From contig BRKX01000014.1 in NCBI GenBank assembly GCA_026008535.1, forward strand, positions 54,857,006 through 54,921,005: 64,000 nt of DNA, written 5' to 3'. The position numbers and the translations under genes were made by a program. The DNA comes from Perilla frutescens (lineage: Eukaryota; Streptophyta; Magnoliopsida; Lamiales; Lamiaceae). Below the pieces are notes generated by a model. That model ran no database searches and was not told the DNA's origin. It saw only the letters and a program-made list of their open reading frames with translations. The first letter of the stretch is position 1. Each line of letters begins with the position of its first letter. Positions 50,229 to 62,859 of the stretch are shown here, one piece after another.

Positions 50229-51310
50229 TCAAAAAATCAAATTTTTGAGCCCGCCCAAAGGGGTACCCCTTTGGCCGGTGGCCAGATTTGGCCCCGTTTT
50301 CTGGCAGCTGTCAGTAAAACGGCTATAACTCTCTCCAGAAGTAAGATTTACCCGTGATTCTTGTTGCGTTGGATTCCTAACTTAAATATCTACCCTACCA
50401 AAAGTCGAACTGGTAGAAACCCTATTTGAGTCGGCCTCTAGGTGATTATCAATTTGATTTCCAAAACCATCACCTCTTTTGTAAGGATCGGGGTGAACGT
50501 CGGGTTTTTCAATGAGTCTAGCATTTTTGAACAATAGAGTCCATTATGAATCAATCCATATGATCATATATGTCTAATCCATCCACTTTTCAAAAAATGA
50601 AATTTTTGAGCCCGCCCAAAGGGGTACCCCTTTGGCCGGTGGCCAGATTTGGCCCCGTTTTCTGGCAGCCATCAGTAAAACGGCTATAACTCTCTCCAGA
50701 AGTAAGCTTTACCCGTGATTCTTGTTGCGTTGGATTCCTAACTCAAATATCTACCCTACCAGAAGTCAAACCGGTAGAAACCCTATTTAAGTCGGCCTCT
50801 AGGTGATTATCAAGTTGATTTCCAAAACCGTCACCTCTTTTGTAGGGATCGGGGTAATCGTCGGGTTTTTCATTGAGTCTAGCATTTTTGAACATTAGAG
50901 TCCATTATGAATCAATCCATATGATCATATATGCCTAATCCGTCCACTTTTCAAAAAATCAAATTTTTGAGCACGCCCAAAGGGGTACCCCTTTGGCCGG
51001 TGTCCAGATTTGGCCCCGTTTTCTGGCAGCCGTCAGTAAAACGGCTATAACTCTCTCCAGAAGTAAGCTTTACCCGTGATTCTTGTTGCGTTGGATTCCT
51101 AACTAAAATATCTACCCTACCAAAAGTCGAACCGGAAGAAACCCTATTTGAGTCGGCCTATAGGTGATTATCAAGTTGATTTCCAAAACTGTCACCTCTT
51201 TTGTAGGGATCGGGGTGAACGTCGGTTTTTCCTTGAGTCTAGCATTTTTGAACAATAGAGTCCATTATGAATCAATCCATATGATCATATATGCCTAATC
51301 CGTCGACTTT
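50229..51310. repeat. Three-monomer duplication, copy 1, 1,082 bp
   Basis: Monomers start at 50229, 50590 and 50951. The first two recur at 51311 and 51672 with shared GGCAGCTGTC, CAATTTGATT, TTTCAATGAG, TATGTCTAATCCATCC and AGCCATCAG. The third starts like the monomer at 52033 (GAGCACGCCC, GGTGTCCAG) and ends like the one at 49869 (CTATAGG, CGGTTTTTCC). It is therefore the exchange chimera. Confidence 0.88.
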
Positions 51311-52032
51311 TCAAAAAATCAAATTTTTGAGCCCGCCCAAAGGGGTACCCCTTTGGCCGGTGGCCAGATTTGGCCCCGTTTTCTGGCAGCTGTCAGTAAA
51401 ACGGCTATAACTCTCTCCAGAAGTAAGATTTACCCGTGATTCTTGTTGCGTTGGATTCCTAACTTAAATATCTACCCTACCAAAAGTCGAACCGGTAGAA
51501 ACCCTATTTGAGTCGGCCTCTAGGTGATTATCAATTTGATTTCCAAAACCATCACCTCTTTTGTAAGGATCGGGGTGAACGTCGGGTTTTTCAATGAGTC
51601 TAGCATTTTTGAACAATAGAGTCCATTATGAATCAATCCATATGATCATATATGTCTAATCCATCCACTTTTCAAAAAATGAAATTTTTGAGCGCGCCCA
51701 AAGGGGTACCCCTTTGGCCGGTGGCCAGATTTGGCCCCGTTTTCTGGCAGCCATCAGTAAAACGGCTATAACTCTCTCCAGAAGTAAGCTTTACCCGTGA
51801 TTCTTATTGCGTTGGATTCCTAACTCAAATATCTACCCTACCAGAAGTCAAACCGGTAGAAACCCTATTTAAGTCGGCCTCTAGGTGATTATCAAGTTGA
51901 TTTCCAAAACCGTCACCTCTTTTGTAGGGATCGGGGTAATCGTCGGGTTTTTCATTGAGTCTAGCATTTTTGAACATTAGAGTCCATTATGAATCAATCC
52001 ATATGATCATATATGCCTAATCCGTCCACTTT
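51311..52032. repeat. Three-monomer duplication, copy 2 (first two monomers)
   Basis: Monomers start at 51311 and 51672 and match 50229 and 50590 at a 1,082-bp offset. Private changes are CGTCGACTTTT at 51301 just before the unit, GAGCGCGCCC near 51692 and TTCTTATTGCG near 51803. The third monomer of this copy is the first of the following six-monomer HOR. Confidence 0.85.
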
Positions 52033-54197
52033 TCAAAAAATCAAATTTTTGAGCACGCCCAAAGGGGTACCCCTTTGGCCGGTGTCCAGATTTGGCCCCG
52101 TTTTCTGGCAGCCGTCAGTAAAACGGCTATAACTCTCTCCAGAAGTAAGCTTTACCCGTGATTCTTGTTGCGTTGGATTCCTAACTAAAATATCTACCCT
52201 ACCAAAAGTCGAACCGGTAGAAACCCTATTTGAGTCGGCCTCTAGGTGATTATCAAGTTGATTTCCAAAACCGTCACCTCTTTTGTAGGGACCGGGATGA
52301 AGATCGGGTTTTTCCTTGAGTCTAGCATTTTTGAACACTAGAGTCCATTATGAATCAATCCATATGATCAAATATGCCTAATCCATCCACTTTTCAAAAA
52401 ATCAAATTTTTGAGCCCGCCCAAAGGGGTAGCCTTTTGGCCGATGGCCAGATTTGGCCCCGTTTTCTGGCAGCCGTCAGTAAAACGGCTATAACTCTCTC
52501 CAGAAGTAAGCTTTACCCGTGATTCTTGTTGCGTTGGATTCCTAACTAAAATATCTACCCTACCAAAAGTCGAACCGGAAGAAACCCTATTTGAGTCGGC
52601 CTCTAGGTGATTATCAAGTTGATTTCCAAAACTGTCACCTCTTTTGTAGGGATCGGGGTGAACGTCGGTTTTTCCTTGAGTCTAGCATTTTTGAACAATA
52701 GAGTCCATTATGAATCAATCCATATGATCATATATGCCTAATCCGTCCACTTTTCAAAAAATCAAATTTTTGAGCCCGCCCAAAGGGGTACCCCTTTGGC
52801 CGGTGGCCAGATTTGGCCCCGTTTTCTGGCAGCCGTCAGTAAAACGGCTATAACTCTCTCCAGAAGTAAGATTTACCCGTGATTCTTGTTGCGTTGGATT
52901 CCTAACTTAAATATCTACCCTACCAAAAGTCGAACCGGTAGAAACCCTATTTGAGTCGGCCTCTAGGTGATTATCAAGTTGATTTCCAAAACCATCACCT
53001 CTTTTGTAAGGATCGGGGTGAACGTCGGGTTTTTCATTGAGTCTAGCATTTTTAAACAATAGAGTCCATTATGAATCAATCCATATGATCATATATGCCT
53101 AATCCGTCCACTTTTCAAAAAATCAAATTTTTGAGCCCGCCCAAAGGCGTACCCCTTTGGCCGGTGGCGAGATTTGGCCCCGTTTTCTGGTAGCCGTCAG
53201 TAAAACGGCTATAACTCTCTCCAGAAGTAAGCTTTACCCGTGATTCTTGTTGCGTTGGATTCCTAACTAAAATATCTACCCTACCAAAAGTCGAACCGGT
53301 AGAAACCCTATTTGAGTCGGCCTCTAGGTGATTATCAAGTTGATTTCCAAAACCATCACCTCTTTTGTAAGGATCGGGGTGAACGTCGGGTTTTTCATTG
53401 AGTCTAGCATTTTTGAACAATAGAGTCCATTATGAATCAATCCATATGATCATATATGCCTAATCCGTCCACTTTTCAAAAAATCAAATTTTTGAGCCCG
53501 CCCAAAGGGGTAGCCCTTTGGCCGGTCGCGAGATTTGGCCCCGTTTTCTAGCAGCCGTCAGTAAAACGGCTATAACTCTCTCCAGAAGTAAGCTTTACCC
53601 GTGATTCTTGTTGCGTTGGATTCCTAACTAAAATATCTACCCTACCAAAAGTCGAAACGGTAGAAACCCTATTTGAGTCGGCCTCTAGGTGATTATCAAG
53701 TTGATTTCCAAAACCGTCACCTCTTTTGTAGGGATCGGGATGAAGGTCGGGTTTTTCCTTGAGTCTAGCATTTTTGAACACTTGAGTCTATTATAAATCA
53801 ATCCATATGATCATATATGCCTAATCCGTCCACTTTTCAAAAAATCAAATTTTTGAGCCCGCCCAAAGGGGTACCTCTTTGGCCGGTGGCCAGATTTGGC
53901 CCCGTTTTCTGGCAGCCGTCAGTAAAACGGCTATAACTCTCTCCAGAAGTAACCTTTACCCGTGATTCTTGTTGCGTTGGATTCCTAACTCAAATATCTA
54001 CCCTACCAGAAGTCAAACCGGTAGAAACCCTATTTAAGTCGGCCTCTAGGTGATTATCAAGTTGATTTCCAAAACCGTCACCTCTTTTGTAGGGATCGGG
54101 GTAATCGTCGGGTTTTTCATTGAGTCTAGCATTTTTGAACATTAGAGTCCATTATGAATCAATCCATATGATCATATATGCCTAATCCGTCCACTTT
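52033..54197. repeat. Six-monomer HOR (E), copy 1, 2,165 bp
   Basis: Monomers start at 52033, 52394, 52754, 53115, 53476 and 53837. Shared marks with the next copy are GATCAAATATGCC before unit 2, GTAAGATTTACC in unit 3, AAAGGCGTACCCC and TGGTAGCC in unit 4, and CTTGAGTCTATTATAAATC (about 53782 and 55945). The sixth monomer is a chimera: GTACCTC at the left, CAGAAGTCAAACC and GGTAATCG at the right. It is unrelated in content to HOR A despite the same monomer count. Confidence 0.88.
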
Positions 54198-56361
54198 TCA
54201 AAAAATCAAATTTTTGAGCACGCCCAAAGGGGTACCCCTTTGGCCGGTGTCCAGATTTGGCCCCGTTTTCTGGCAGCCGTCAGTAAAACGGCTATAACTC
54301 TCTCCAGAAGTAAGCTTTACCCGTGATTCTTGTTGCGTTGGATTCCTAACTAAAATATGTACCCTACCAAAAGTCGAACCGGTAGAAACCCTATTTGAGT
54401 CGGCCTCTAGGTGATTATCAAGTTGATTTCCAAAACCGTCACCTCTTTTGTAGGGATCGGGATGAAGATCGGGTTTTTCCTTGAGTCTAGCATTTTTGAA
54501 CACTAGAGTCCATTATGAATCAATCCATATGATCAAATATGCCTAATCCATCCACTTTTCAAAAAATCAAATTTTTGAGCCCGCCCAAAGGGGTAGCCTT
54601 TTGGCCGGTGGCCAGATTTGGCCCCGTTTTCTGGCAGCCGTCAGTAAAACGGCTATAACTCTCTCCAGAAGTAAGCTTTACCCATGATTCTTGTTGCGTT
54701 GGATTCCTAACTAAAATATCTACCCTACCAAAAGTCGAACCGGAAGAAACCCTATTTGAGTCGGCCTCTAGGTGATTATCAAGTTGATTTCCAAAACTGT
54801 CACCTCTTTTGTAGGGATCGGGGTGAACGTCGGTTTTTCCTTGAGTCTAGCATTTTTGAACAATAGAGTCCATTATGAATCAATCCATATGATCATATAT
54901 GCCTAATCCGTCCACTTTTCAAAAAATCAAATTTTTGAGCCCGCCCAAAGGGGTACCCCTTTGGCCGGTGGCCAGATTTGGCCCCGTTTTCTGGCAGCCG
55001 TCAGTAAAACGGCTATAACTCTCTCCAGAAGTAAGATTTACCCGTGATTCTTGTTGCGTTGGATTCCTAACTTAAATATCTACCCTACCAAAAGTCGAAC
55101 CGGTAGAAACCCTATTTGAGTCGGCCTCTAGGTGATTATCAAGTTGATTTCCAAAACCATCACCTCTTTTGTAAGGATCGGGGTGAACGTCGGGTTTTTC
55201 ATTGAGTCTAGCATTTTTGAACAATAGAGTCCATTATGAATCAATCCATATGATCATATATGCCTAATCCGTCCACTTTTCAAAAAATCAAATTTTTGAG
55301 CCCGCCCAAAGGCGTACCCCTTTGGCCGGTGGCGAGATTTGGCCCCGTTTTCTGGTAGCCGTCAGTAAAACGGCTATAACTCTCTCCAGAAGTAAGCTTT
55401 ACCCGTGATTCTTGTTGCGTTGGATTCCTAACTAAAATATCTACCCTACCAAAAGTCGAACCGGTAGAAACCCTATTTGAGTCGGCCTCTAGGTGATTAT
55501 CAAGTTGATTTCCAAAACCATCACCTCTTTTGTAAGGATCGGGTGAACGTCGGGTTTTTCATTGAGTCTAGCATTTTTGAACAATAGAGTCCATTATGAA
55601 TCAATCCATATGATCATATATGCCTAATCCGTCCACTTTTCAAAAAATCAAATTTTTGAGCCCGCCCAAAGGGGTACCTCTTTGGCCGGTGGCCAGATTT
55701 GGCCCCGTTTTCTGGCAGCCGTCAGTAAAACGGCTATAACTCTCTCCAGAAGTAACCTTTACCCGTGATTCTTGTTGCGTTGGATTCCTAACTCAAATAT
55801 CTACCCTACTAAAAGTCGAACCGGAAGAAACCCTATTTGAGTCGGCCTCTAGGTGATTATCAAGTTGATTTCCAAAACCGTCACCTCTTTTCTAGGGATC
55901 GGGATGAAGGTCGGGTTTTTCCTTGAGTCTAGCATTTTTGAACACTTGAGTCTATTATAAATCAATCCATATGATCATATATGCCTAATCCGTCCACTTT
56001 TCAAAAAATCAAATTTTTGAGCCCGCCCAAAGGGGTACCTCTTTGGCCGGTGGCCAGATTTGGCCCCGTTTTCTGGCAGCCGTCAGTAAAACGGCTATAA
56101 CTCTCTCCAGAAGTAACCTTTACCCGTGATTCTTGTTGCGTTGGATTCCTAACTCAAATATCTACCCTACTAAAAGTCGAACCGGAAGAAACCCTATTTG
56201 AGTCGGCCTCTAGGTGATTATCAAGTTGATTTCCAAAACCGTAACCTCTTTTCTAGGGATCGGGGTGAACGTCGGGTTTTTCATTGAGTCTAGCATTTTT
56301 TAACAATAGAGTCCATTATGAATCAATCCATATGATCATATATGCCTAATCCGTCCACTTT
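54198..56361. repeat. Six-monomer HOR (E), copy 2, 2,164 bp
   Basis: Monomers start at 54198, 54559, 54919, 55280, 55640 and 56001. The first four match copy 1 closely. The fifth (55640) begins GTACCTC / CTACTAAAAG / CCGGAAGA and ends with the CTATTATAAATC mark, so the copies have recombined from there on. One G is missing near 55542 (GATCGGGTGAACG). Confidence 0.85.
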
Positions 56362-57805
56362 TCAAAAAATCAAATTTTTGAGCCCGCCCATAGGGGTACC
56401 CCTTTGGCCGGTGGCCAGATTTGGCCCCGTTTTCTGGCAGCCGTCAGTGAAACGGCTATAACTCTCTCCAGAAGTAAGCTTTACCCGTGATTCTTGTTGC
56501 GTTGGATTCCTAACTAAAATATCTACCCTACCAAAAGTCGAAACGGTAGAAACCCTATTTGAGTCGGCCTCTAGGTGATTATCAAGTTGATTTCCAAAAC
56601 CGTCACCTCTTTTGTAGGGATCGGGATGAAGGTCGGGTTTTTCCTTGAGTCTAGCATTTTTGAACAATAGAGTCCATTATGAATCAATCCATATGATCAT
56701 ATATGCCTAATCCGTCCACTTTTCAAAAAATCAAATTTTTGAGCCCGCCCATAGGGGTACCCCTTTGGCCGGTGGCCAGATTTGGCCCCGTTTTCTGGCA
56801 GCCGTCAGTAAAACGGCTATAACTCTCTCCAGAAGTAAGCTTTACCCGTGATTCTTGTTGCGTTGGATTCCTAACTAAAATATCTACCCTACCAAAAGTC
56901 GAACCGGTAGAAACCCTATTTGAGTCGGCTTCTAGGTGATTATCAAGTTGATTTCCAAAACCGTCACCTCTTTTGTAGGGATCGGGATGAAGGTCGGGTT
57001 TTTCCTTGAGTCTAGCATTTTTGAACACTAGAGTCCATTATGAATCAATCCATATGATCATATATGCCTAATCCGTCCACTTTTCAAAAAATCAAATTTT
57101 TGAGCCCGCCCAAAGGGGTACCTCTTTGGCCGGTGGCCAGATTTGGCCCCGTTTTCTGGCAGCCGTCAGTAAAACGGCTATAACTCTCTCCAGAAGTAAC
57201 ATTTACCCGTGATTCTTGTTGCGTTGGATTCCTAACTAAAATATCTACCCTAACAAAATTCGAACCGGTAGAAACCCTATTTGAGTCGGCTTCTAGGTGA
57301 TTATCAAGTTGATTTCCAAAACCGTCACCTCTTTTGTAGGGATCGGGATGAAGGTCGGGTTTTTCCTTGAGTCTAGCATTTTTGAACACTAGAGTCCATT
57401 ATGAATAAATCCATATAATCATATATGCCTAATCCGTCCACTTTTCAAAAAATCAAATTTTTGAGCCCGCCCAAAGGGGTACCTCTTTGGACGGTGGCCA
57501 GATTTGGCCCCGTTTTCTGGCAGCCGTCAGTAAAACGGCTATAACTCTCTCCAGAAGTAACCTTTACCCGTGATTCTTGTTGCGTTGGATTCCTAACTAA
57601 AATATCTACCCTACCAAAAGTCGAACCGGTAGAAACCCTATTTGAGTCGGCTTCTAGGTGATTATCAAGTTGATTTCCAAAACCGTCACCTCTTTTGTAG
57701 GGATCGGGATGAAGGTCGGGTTTTTCCTTGAGTCTAGCATTTTTGAACACTTGAGTCTATTATAAATCAATCCATATGATCATATATGCCTAATCCGTCC
57801 ACTTT
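56362..57805. repeat. Four monomers of the GAAGGTC subfamily
   Basis: Monomers start at 56362, 56723, 57084 and 57445. They share GGGATGAAGGTCGG. The last three also share GGCTTCTAGG. The first two share CCATAGGGGTACCCC, the third has GTAACATTTACC, and the fourth has TTTGGACGGTGG near 57487. Short stretches recur in later monomers but no clean HOR boundary is visible. Confidence 0.8.
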
Positions 57806-59249
57806 TCAAAAAATCAAATTTTTGAGCCCGCCCAAAGCGGTACCTCTTTGGCCGGTGGCCAGATTTGGCCCCGTTTTCTGGCAGCCGTCAGTAAAACGGC
57901 TATAACTCTCTCCAGAAGTAACCTTTACCCGTGATTCTTGTTGCGTTGGATTCCTAACTAAAATATCTACCCTACCAAAAGTCGAACCGGTAGAAACCCT
58001 ATTTGAGTCGGCCTCTAGGTGATTATCAAGTTGATTTCCAAAACCATCACCTCTTTTGTAAGGATCGGGGTGAACGTCGGGTTTTTCATTGAGTCTAGCA
58101 TTTTTGAACAATAGAGTCCATTATGAATCAATCCATATGATCATATATGCCTAATCCGTCCACTTTTCAAAAAATCAAATTTTTGAGCCCGCCCATAGGG
58201 GTACCCCTTTGGCCGGTGGCCAGATTTGGCCCCGTTTTCTGGCAGCCGTCAGTAAAACGGCTATAACTCTCTCCAGAAGTAAGCTTTACCCGTGATTCTT
58301 GTTGCGTTGGATTCCTAACTAAAATATCTACCCTACCAAAAGTCGAACCGGTAGAAACCCTATTTGAGTCGGCTTCTAGGTGATTATCAAGTTGATTTCC
58401 AAAACCGTCACCTCTTTTGTAGGGATCGGGATGAAGGTCGGGTTTTTCCTTGAGTCTAGCATTTTTGAACACTTGAGTCTATTATAAATCAATCCATATG
58501 ATCATATATGCCTAATCCGTCCACTTTTCAAAAAATCAAATTTTTGAGCCCGCCCAAAGCGGTACCTCTTTGGCCGGTGGCCAGATTTGGCCCCGTTTTC
58601 TGGCAGCCGTCAGTAAAACGGCTATAACTCTCTCCAGAAGTAACCTTTACCCGTGATTCTTGTTGCGTTGGATTCCTAACTAAAATATCTACCCTACCAA
58701 AAGTCGAACCGGTAGAAACCCTATTTGAGTCGGCCTCTAGGTGATTATCAAGTTGATTTCCAAAACCATCACCTCTTTTGTAAGGATCGGGGTGAACGTC
58801 GGGTTTTTCATTGAGTCTAGCATTTTTGAACAATAGAGTCCATTATGAATCAATCCATATGATCATATATGCCTAATCCGTCCACTTTTCAAAAAATCAA
58901 ATTTTTGAGCCCGCCCATAGGGGTACCCCTTTGGCCGGTGGCCAGATTTGGCCCCGTTTTCTGGCAGCCGTCAGTAAAACGGCTATAACTCTCTCCAGAA
59001 GTAAGCTTTACCCGTGATTCTTGTTGCGTTGGATTCCTAACTAAAATATCTACCCTACCAAAAGTCGAACCGGTAGAAACCCTATTTGAGTCGGCTTCTA
59101 GGTGATTATCAAGTTGATTTCCAAAACCGTCACCTCTTTTGTAGGGATCGGGATGAAGGTCGGGTTTTTCCTTGAGTCTAGCATTTTTGAACACTAGAGT
59201 CCATTATGAATAAATCCATATGATCATATATGTCTAATCCGTCCACTTT
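57806..59249. repeat. Two-monomer duplication, 2 x 722 bp
   Basis: Monomers 57806 and 58167 repeat at 58528 and 58889. Both first monomers carry the rare CAAAGCGGTACCTC, and both second monomers carry CCATAGGGG. The ends differ: 58167 ends CTTGAGTCTATTATAAATC, while 58889 ends CTAGAGTCCATTATGAATAAATCC. Confidence 0.9.
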
Positions 59250-59971
59250 TCAAAAAATCAAATTTTTGAGCCCGCCCAAAGGGGTACCTCTTTGGCCGGT
59301 GGCCAGATTTGGCCCCGTTTTCTGGCAGCCGTCAGTAAAACGGCTATAACTCTCTCCAGAAGTAACCTTTACCCGTGATTCTTGTTGCGTTGGATTCCTA
59401 ACTAAAATATCTACCCTACCAAAAGTCGAACCGGTAGAAACCCTATTTGAGTCGGCTTCTAGGTGATTATCAAGTTGATTTCCAAAACCGTCACCTCTTT
59501 TGTAGGGATCGGGATGAAGGTCGGGTTTTTCCTTGAGTCTAGCATTTTTGAACACTAGAGTCCATTACGAATCAATCCATATGATCATATATGCCTAATC
59601 CGTCCACTTTTCAAAAAATCAAATTTTTGAGCCCGCCCAAAGGGGTACCTCTTTGTCCGGTGGCCAGATTTGGCCCCGTTTTCTGGCAGCCGTAAGTAAA
59701 ACGGCTATAACTCTCTCCAGAAGTAACATTTACCCGTGATTCTTGTTGCGTTGGATTCCTAACTAAAATATCTACCCTAACAAAAGTCGAACCGGTAGAA
59801 ACCCTATTTGAGTCGGCTTCTAGGTGATTATCAAGTTGATTTCCAAAACCGTCACCTCTTTTGTAGGGATCGGGATGAAGGTCGGGTTTTTCCTTGAGTC
59901 TAGCATTTTTGAACACTAGAGTCCATTATGAATAAATCCATATGATCATATATGCCTAATCCGTCCACTTT
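59250..59971. repeat. Two linking monomers
   Basis: Monomers start at 59250 and 59611. The second has TTTGTCCGG, CCGTAAGTAAAACGG and GTAACATTTACC with CCTAACAAAAG. The last two are shared with 61055. Both belong to the GAAGGTC subfamily. Confidence 0.8.
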
Positions 59972-61415
59972 TCAAAAAATCAAATTTTTGAGCCCGCCCA
60001 AAGGGGTACCTCTTTGGCCGGTGGCCAGATTTGGCCCCGTTTTCTGGCAGCCGTCAGTAAAACGGCTATAACTCTCTCTAGAAGTAACCTTTACCCGTGA
60101 TTCTTATTGCGTTGGATTTCTAACTAAAATATCTACCCTACCAAAAGTCGAACCGATAGAAACCCTATTTGAGTCGGCTTCTAGGTGATTATCAAGTTGA
60201 TTTCCAAAACCGTCACCTCTTTTGTAGGGATCGGGATGAAGGTCGGGTTTTTCCTTGAGTCTAGCATTTTTGAACACTTGAGTCCATTATAAATCAATCC
60301 ATATGATCATATATGCCTAATCCGTCCACTTTTCAAAAAATCAAATTTTTGAGCCCGCCCAAAGGGGTACCTCTTTGGCCGGTGGCCAGATTTGGCCCCG
60401 TTTTCTGGCAGCCGTCAGTAAAACGGCTATAACTCTCTCCAGAAGTAACCTTTACCCGTGATTCTTGTTGCGTTGGATTCCTAACTGAAATATCTACCCT
60501 ACTAAAAGTCGAACCGGAAGAAACCCTATTTGAGTCGGCCTCTAGGTGATTATCAAGTTGATTTCCAAAACCGTAACCTCTTTTCTAGGGATCGGGGTGA
60601 ACGTCGGGTTTTTCCTTGAGTCTAGCATTTTTGAACACTAGAGTCCATTATGAATCAATCCATATGATCATATATGCCTAATCCATCCACTTTTCAAAAA
60701 ATCAAATTTTTGAGCACGCCCAAAGGGGTACCCTTTTGGCCGGTGGCCAGATTTGGCCCCGTTTTCTGGCAGCCGTCAGTAAAACGGCTATAACTCTCTC
60801 CAGAAGTAAGCTTTACCCGTGATTCTTGTTGCGTTGGATTCCTAACTAAAATATCTATCCTACCAAAAGTCGATCCGGAAGAAACCCTATTTGAGTCGGC
60901 CTCTAGGTGATTATCAAGTTGATTTCCAAAACCATCACCTCTTTTGTAAGGATCGGGGTGAACGTCGGGTTTTTCATTGAGTCTAGCATTTTTGAACAAT
61001 AGAGTCCATTATGAATCAATCCATATGATCATATATGCCTAATCCGTCCACTTTTCAAAAAATCAAATTTTTGAGCCCGCCCAAAGGGGTAGCCCTTTGG
61101 CCGGTGGCCAGATTTGGCCCCGTTTTCTGGCAGCCGTCAGTAAAACGGCTATAACTCTCTCCAGAAGTAACATTTACCCGTGATTCTTGTTGCGTTGGAT
61201 TCCTAACTAAAATATCTACCCTAACAAAAGTCGAACCGGTAGAAACCCTATTTGAGTCGGCTTCTAGGTGATTATCAAGTTGATTTCCAAAACCGTCACC
61301 TCTTTTGTAGGGATCGGGATGAAGGTCGGGTTTTTCCTTGAGTCTAGCATTTTTGAACACTAGAGTACATTATGAATAAATCCATATGATCATATATGCC
61401 TAATCCGTCCACTTT
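59972..61415. repeat. Four-monomer HOR (F), copy 1, 1,444 bp
   Basis: Monomers start at 59972, 60333, 60694 and 61055. Shared with the next copy are CTCTCTCTAGAAG and GGATTTCTAAC in unit 1, the CATTATAAATC mark leading into unit 2, and TATCTATCC with GTCGATCCGG in unit 3. Confidence 0.9.
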
Positions 61416-62859
61416 TCAAAAAATCAAATTTTTGAGCCCGCCCAAAGGGGTACCTCTTTGGCCGGTGGCCAGATTTGGCCCCGTTTTCTGGCAGCCGTCA
61501 GTAAAACGGCTATAACTCTCTCTAGAAGTAACCTTTACCCGTGATTCTTGTTGCGTTGGATTTCTAACTAAAATATCTACCCTACCAAAAGTCGAACCGG
61601 TAGAAACCCTATTTGAGTCGGCTTCTAGGTGATTATCAAGTTGATTTCCAAAACCGTCACCTCTTTTGTAGGGATCGGGATGAAGGTCGGGTTTTTCCTT
61701 GAGTCTAGCATTTTTGAACACTTGAGTCCATTATAAATCAATCCATATGATCATATATGCCTAATCCGTCCACTTTTCAAAAAATCAAATTTTTGAGCCC
61801 GCCCAAAGGGGTACCTCTTTGGCCGGTGGCCAGATTTGGCCCCGTTTTCTGGCAGCCGTCAGTAAAACGGCTATAACTCTCTCCAGAAGTAACCTTTACC
61901 CGTGATTCTTGTTGCGTTGGATTCCTAACTCAAATATCTACCCTACTAAAAGTCGAACCGGAAGAAACCCTATTTGAGTCGGCCTCTAGGTGATTATCAA
62001 GTTGATTTCCAAAACCGTAACCTCTTTTCTAGGGATCGGGGTGAACGTCGGGTTTTTCCTTGAGTCTAGCATTTTTGAACACTAGAGTCCATTATGAATC
62101 AATCCATATGATCATATATGCCTAATCCATCCACTTTTCAAAAAATCAAATTTTTGAGCACGCCCAAAGGGGTACCCTTTTGGCCGGTGGCCAGATTTGG
62201 CCCCGTTTTCTGGCAGCCGTCAGTAAAACGGCTATAACTCTCTCCAGAAGTAAGCTTTACCCGTGATTCTTGTTGCGTTGGATTCCTAACTAAAATATCT
62301 ATCCTACCAAAAGTCGATCCGGAAGAAACCCTATTTGAGTCGGCCTCTAGGTGATTATCAAGTTGATTTCCAAAACCATCACCTCTTTTGTAAGGATCGG
62401 GGTGAACGTCGGGTTTTTCATTGAGTCTAGCATTTTTGAACAATAGAGTCCATTATGAATCAATCCATATGATCATATATGCCTAATCCGTCCACTTTTC
62501 AAAAAATCAAATTTTTGAGCCCGCCCAAAGGGGTAGCCCTTTGGCCGGTGGCCAGATTTGGCCCCGTTTTCTGGCAGCCGTCAGTAAAACGGCTATAACT
62601 CTCTCCAGAAGTAAGCTTTACCCGTGATTCTTATTGCGTTGGATTCCTAACTAAAATATCTACCCTACCAAAAGTCGAACCGGTAGAAACCCTATTTGAG
62701 TCGGCTTCTAGGTGATTATCAAGTTGATTTCCAAAACCGTCACCTCTTTTGTAGGGATCGGGATGAAGGTCGGGTTTTTCCTTGAGTCTAGCATTTTTGA
62801 ACACTAGAGTCCATTATGAATAAATCCATATGATCATATATGCCTAATCCGTCCACTTT
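61416..62859. repeat. Four-monomer HOR (F), copy 2, 1,444 bp
   Basis: Monomers start at 61416, 61777, 62138 and 62499. The first three match copy 1. The fourth has TTCTTATTGCG and GTAAGCTTTACC instead of GTAACATTTACC with CCTAACAAAAG, although its right end (CTTCTAGG, GAAGGTC, GAATAAATCC) agrees. It is a mosaic. Confidence 0.88.

Noticed and set aside
50082..50357. Plus-strand 91-codon ORF
   Set aside because: A chance opening across a monomer boundary in one variant copy; no other monomer keeps it and it resembles no known protein.
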